Shown: positions 61,633-64,000 of the stretch, in pieces | Numbering within the stretch: the stretch's first letter is position 1 | Layout: each line of letters begins with the position of its first letter | Origin: Desulfomonile tiedjei | GTDB lineage: Bacteria > Desulfobacterota > Desulfomonilia > Desulfomonilales > Desulfomonilaceae | Assembly (NCBI GenBank): GCA_016218715.1 | Contig: JACRDG010000039.1 | Location: forward strand, 1-64,000 | DNA: 64,000 nt | Direction: 5' to 3' | The notes under the pieces: generated by a model | What the model was told of the DNA's origin: nothing | The model's database searches: none | What the model saw: only the letters and a program-made list of their open reading frames with translations | Translations under genes and position numbers: made by a program

Positions 61633-61923
61633 ATGAACGAGTCATCTGCCTGTCCGCCGTACGTTGACAAGGAAATCCGCTGCCCGAGGTTGGGTGGACC
61701 CGTCACTTTCGCGTATTGCCGCGTGGAGCGGGGGGATCTCCCTTGCCCGCGAGCCATCGGGTGCTGGCGTGCATACTTTGATGTCGAAAAGCTCTTCTTG
61801 GACTTACTTGGGCCCGAGGAGTTTGCTACCTGCTTCTTCACCCCGCCCCAACCCAAGGTTCTTTCCTTGATAGAACTCATTGAAAAGGCGCGTCGCGTTA
61901 TCGAGCAGAAGGAACAACCGTGA
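61633..61923 (+). CDS. Small cysteine-rich protein of unknown function
   Basis: A 96-residue protein with five or six cysteines: RCPRLGGPVTFAYCRVERGDLPCPRAIGCW carries a C-x10-C-x8-C-x5-C pattern that I recall from uncharacterised deltaproteobacterial proteins, and a helical tail (KVLSLIELIEKARRVIEQ). The Cys arrangement suggests a metal site. No strong ribosome site precedes ATG 61633. It lies between trpB2 and the UDPGP gene on the same strand. Confidence 0.6.
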   Translation: MNESSACPPYVDKEIRCPRLGGPVTFAYCRVERGDLPCPRAIGCWRAYFDVEKLFLDLLGPEEFATCFFTPPQPKVLSLIELIEKARRVIEQKEQP

Positions 61924-62162
61924 TGCGCGGCGGGAACGATTTCAACTGCCCCTGCGAGGGTTGCGAGGAACGGGTTTCGCTCCGCGATGCCCGGGCAGTC
62001 GCGGCGTGATGACATTTTGCCACGTTCGCGCGGCCGAAGGGTAAACGAGGCCAATCCTCACCCTATCAAACGATCCTTCCGAAGAGGCGCACAGGGGCGA
62101 GAGACAGAATTTCCTGGAGTCTTGTGACCAGACGATCGACGGCACAGATGAGGGGACACCTC

Positions 62163-63548
62163 ATGACAGGAGCAGCGGAAGACCGGATCCGACGCCGGAT
62201 GGAGGATCGCGGGGTACCGCGCGCTATCATCGAAAGCTTCCTGCGGAAAGTGGAGCAGTCCCGCTCAGAGCCGGCCTACGTGCCCCTCGAATCAGTGTGC
62301 ACCCCGGACGCAGATCTGATCCTCCGGGAACCGGCGGATTCCAATCGGCGAAAGTCCCTGGAAACGCGCGGGGAACAGCTCCTGCAAAAAGTCGTAGTGG
62401 TTAAGCTGAACGGCGGCCGAAGCACTACCATGGACGGAAGAGTCCCCAAGGGCATTCTTCAGGCAAAGGACGGCCTGTCATATATCGAAATCATCGTCCG
62501 GCAGATACAGAGCTTGCGAGAGAAGCTGCGTTGTGATGTCAAGCTGGCGTTGATGAACAGCTTTTTCACCCACGCGCGCACCATGGAGATCGTGGAACGC
62601 TTTGACGTGCCAGTACAGAGCTTCATGCAGAATCAGGTCCCGCGGCTCTTCGAAGAGACGCTGCAGCCCCTGGACACCGGCACAGAGGAGGACTGGGTGC
62701 CGCCCGGACATGGCGATGTGTATGAAAGCCTTCGCCAGAGCGGACTCCTCGATGAGTTGCGGGAAAGGGGATACCGCTGGGCGTTCATCTCCAATCTCGA
62801 CAACCTCGCCGCGTCTGTGGACCCCTGGATCGTGGGACTGATCGAAGAGGAAAACATCCACTTTCTTCTGGAAGTGACCGACCGCACCCCCGCGGACCGA
62901 AAAGGGGGCACGCTGGTCGTCAGGAACGGGAATCTCGACCTCCTGGAAATCGCTCAGGTCGCGCCGGATGAAAAAGACTCCTTCATGGACATCGACCGGT
63001 TCCGCGTCTTCAACACCAACAACGTCTGGGTTGACCTCGATGCGCTGGCAGCTATTCTTGAATCCGGCTCGCTCCGGTTGCCGCTGATCCAGAATCGCAA
63101 GAGGATTTCCGGAACGAGAGTCGTCCAGATCGAGACCGCTATGGGCGCGGCCATCAGCCGTTTTCAGCGAGCACGGGGGCTGCGGGTGAGTCGCGAGCGA
63201 TTCTTCCCGACAAAGCAGGTGGCAGATCTGTTCGTCCTGCAATCGGACGCGTGCATACTCGATTCTCTCTATCGACTGCAGAGGAATCCGGCCCGGCCGA
63301 CGTCGCTCCCCTTCATGCCGACCGTATCTTTCGGTGCGGACTTCCTCAGTTCCCCTCTCGAAATGCCGTCCCGATTCGAGGACCCCGCGTCTGTATCACT
63401 GGTGTTGGCACATTCGCTGGAGGTCAGAGGGCCCGCATTCTTCGAACGGGATGTCAGAATCGAAGGGCGCGTCCGCATCAACGCGCAGCCGAATACGGTA
63501 TACCGCATCCCGAGTGGGACGGTCTTGCGGGACGCGGTCTACCCGTAG
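62163..63548 (+). CDS. UDPGP-family UTP--glucose-1-phosphate uridylyltransferase
   Basis: It makes UDP-glucose from UTP and glucose-1-phosphate. The 461 residues follow the eukaryotic-type UDPGP family. The nucleotide loop is VVKLNGGRSTTMDGRVPKG (Leu at about 82), whereas the usual form is NGGLGTxMG, so both the LG and the final Gly differ. Later blocks include SNLDNLAASVD, FNTNNVWVDL and VVQIETAMGAAI. ATG 62163 follows GAGGGG; earlier in-frame starts at 62124 and 62148 exist. Next to a phosphohexomutase, it fits UDP-glucose synthesis; the altered loop needs biochemical testing before activity is assumed. Confidence 0.8.
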   Translation: MTGAAEDRIRRRMEDRGVPRAIIESFLRKVEQSRSEPAYVPLESVCTPDADLILREPADSNRRKSLETRGEQLLQKVVVVKLNGGRSTTMDGRVPKGILQAKDGLSYIEIIVRQIQSLREKLRCDVKLALMNSFFTHARTMEIVERFDVPVQSFMQNQVPRLFEETLQPLDTGTEEDWVPPGHGDVYESLRQSGLLDELRERGYRWAFISNLDNLAASVDPWIVGLIEEENIHFLLEVTDRTPADRKGGTLVVRNGNLDLLEIAQVAPDEKDSFMDIDRFRVFNTNNVWVDLDALAAILESGSLRLPLIQNRKRISGTRVVQIETAMGAAISRFQRARGLRVSRERFFPTKQVADLFVLQSDACILDSLYRLQRNPARPTSLPFMPTVSFGADFLSSPLEMPSRFEDPASVSLVLAHSLEVRGPAFFERDVRIEGRVRINAQPNTVYRIPSGTVLRDAVYP

Positions 63549-63705
63549 CACCCCCGCCGCTGTAGCTCCGGTTAAGGGTGAGGATCTTGAAAACCCTCCC
63601 CTCCAGCAGAAGAAAGAAAGCCGAGGGGGCATCGAGGGCCAAAACGTCACTCTGTGTTAGCGCCTGTGCCGGGTGCGGGAAAGACTCATCGGAGAGGAAG
63701 GGAGA

Positions 63706-64000
63706 ATGGCTGCTTCTGACAAGAGACTGAACAGTTTCAAAGCCTACGACATCCGGGGCCGCATTCCGGACGAGATCAATGAGGAAATGGCTTACAAAAT
63801 CGGCCGGGCGTACGCGACGCTCATCTCTCCATCCCGTGTATGCGTCGGCAAGGATGTGAGGCTTACCAGCGAAGCCCTGGCTGCCGCTCTTGCGCGCGGC
63901 CTCAACGATCAGGGATGCGACGTCATCGACATCGGCCTCTGCCCCACGGAGGAAGTCTACTTTGCAACCTTCTCCATGGGCCTCGACGGTGGCATCATGG
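63706..64000 (+). CDS. Phosphomannomutase/phosphoglucomutase (5' part, cut by window end)
   Basis: The first 98 codons of an alpha-D-phosphohexomutase that interconverts hexose-1- and hexose-6-phosphates. Visible family features are FKAYDIRGRIPDEINEEMAY at the start and VGKDVRLTSEALAAALARGL (substrate-side Arg). The phosphoserine loop would lie beyond residue 98, outside the window. GAAGGGAG precedes the ATG. It follows the UDPGP gene by about 157 bases; together they would convert hexose-6-phosphate to UDP-glucose. Confidence 0.85.
   Translation, partial: MAASDKRLNSFKAYDIRGRIPDEINEEMAYKIGRAYATLISPSRVCVGKDVRLTSEALAAALARGLNDQGCDVIDIGLCPTEEVYFATFSMGLDGGIM

Overview
The window looks like a chromosomal segment of a strictly anaerobic Desulfobacterota (former deltaproteobacterial) organism, perhaps of the Syntrophobacterales/Desulfomonile type. 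This is an inference from gene content: a 2-oxoacid:ferredoxin oxidoreductase operon joined to an Fe-S/flavin electron-transfer protein and fumarase, a candidate Re-type citrate synthase carrying a Cache domain, F0 ATP-synthase genes separated from F1, a MerR gene behind pheST, and high G+C coding DNA rich in short dispersed palindromic repeats. Most of the window is housekeeping. I see no rRNA, tRNA, CRISPR array, transposase or prophage.

Layout. 1-7 kb: a leftward redox operon (GltD-like ferredoxin protein, FAD oxidoreductase, korA, korB, fumC), with fumC interrupted by an in-frame TAG. 7.5-12 kb: response regulator, glycosyltransferase, scpB, UDP-glucose dehydrogenase. 12-21.5 kb: endonuclease IV, a thioesterase/secreted-protein/uvrB run, methionine aminopeptidase, a kinase/cyclic-nucleotide-domain/zinc-ribbon fusion, murD. 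21.5-26.6 kb: leftward rpmI-rplT-pheS-pheT-merR and a zinc ribbon, with a terminator-like hairpin just before pheS. 27-34.3 kb: the most unusual region, a cassette of two paralogous membrane SGNH proteins around a NodU/CmcH carbamoyltransferase, an SxtJ-like protein and three tandem microproteins of about 50 residues. 34.8-43 kb: carbonic anhydrase, a small zinc protein, metX-metW, a STAS-like repeat protein, hisS, aspS. 43-51 kb: candidate Re-citrate synthase, rpsF-rpsR-rplI-dnaB (S6 with a repetitive acidic tail), a zinc-ribbon membrane protein, and the F0 operon. 51-64 kb: an orphan RND permease, two ferritin-like proteins, a methyltransferase, a lipoprotein, metG, a TrpB2-type synthase, UDP-glucose pyrophosphorylase and the start of a phosphohexomutase.

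How the genes fit together. KorAB, fumarase and the candidate citrate synthase indicate ferredoxin-linked TCA-cycle chemistry. The hexomutase, UDPGP enzyme and Ugd (at opposite ends) would make UDP-glucose and UDP-glucuronate for envelope glycans. The carbamoyltransferase cassette would fit modification of an envelope glycan or small molecule, but its substrate cannot be read from sequence. Intergenic gaps are filled by at least two families of dispersed repeats and by a recurring class of G-rich hairpin terminators.
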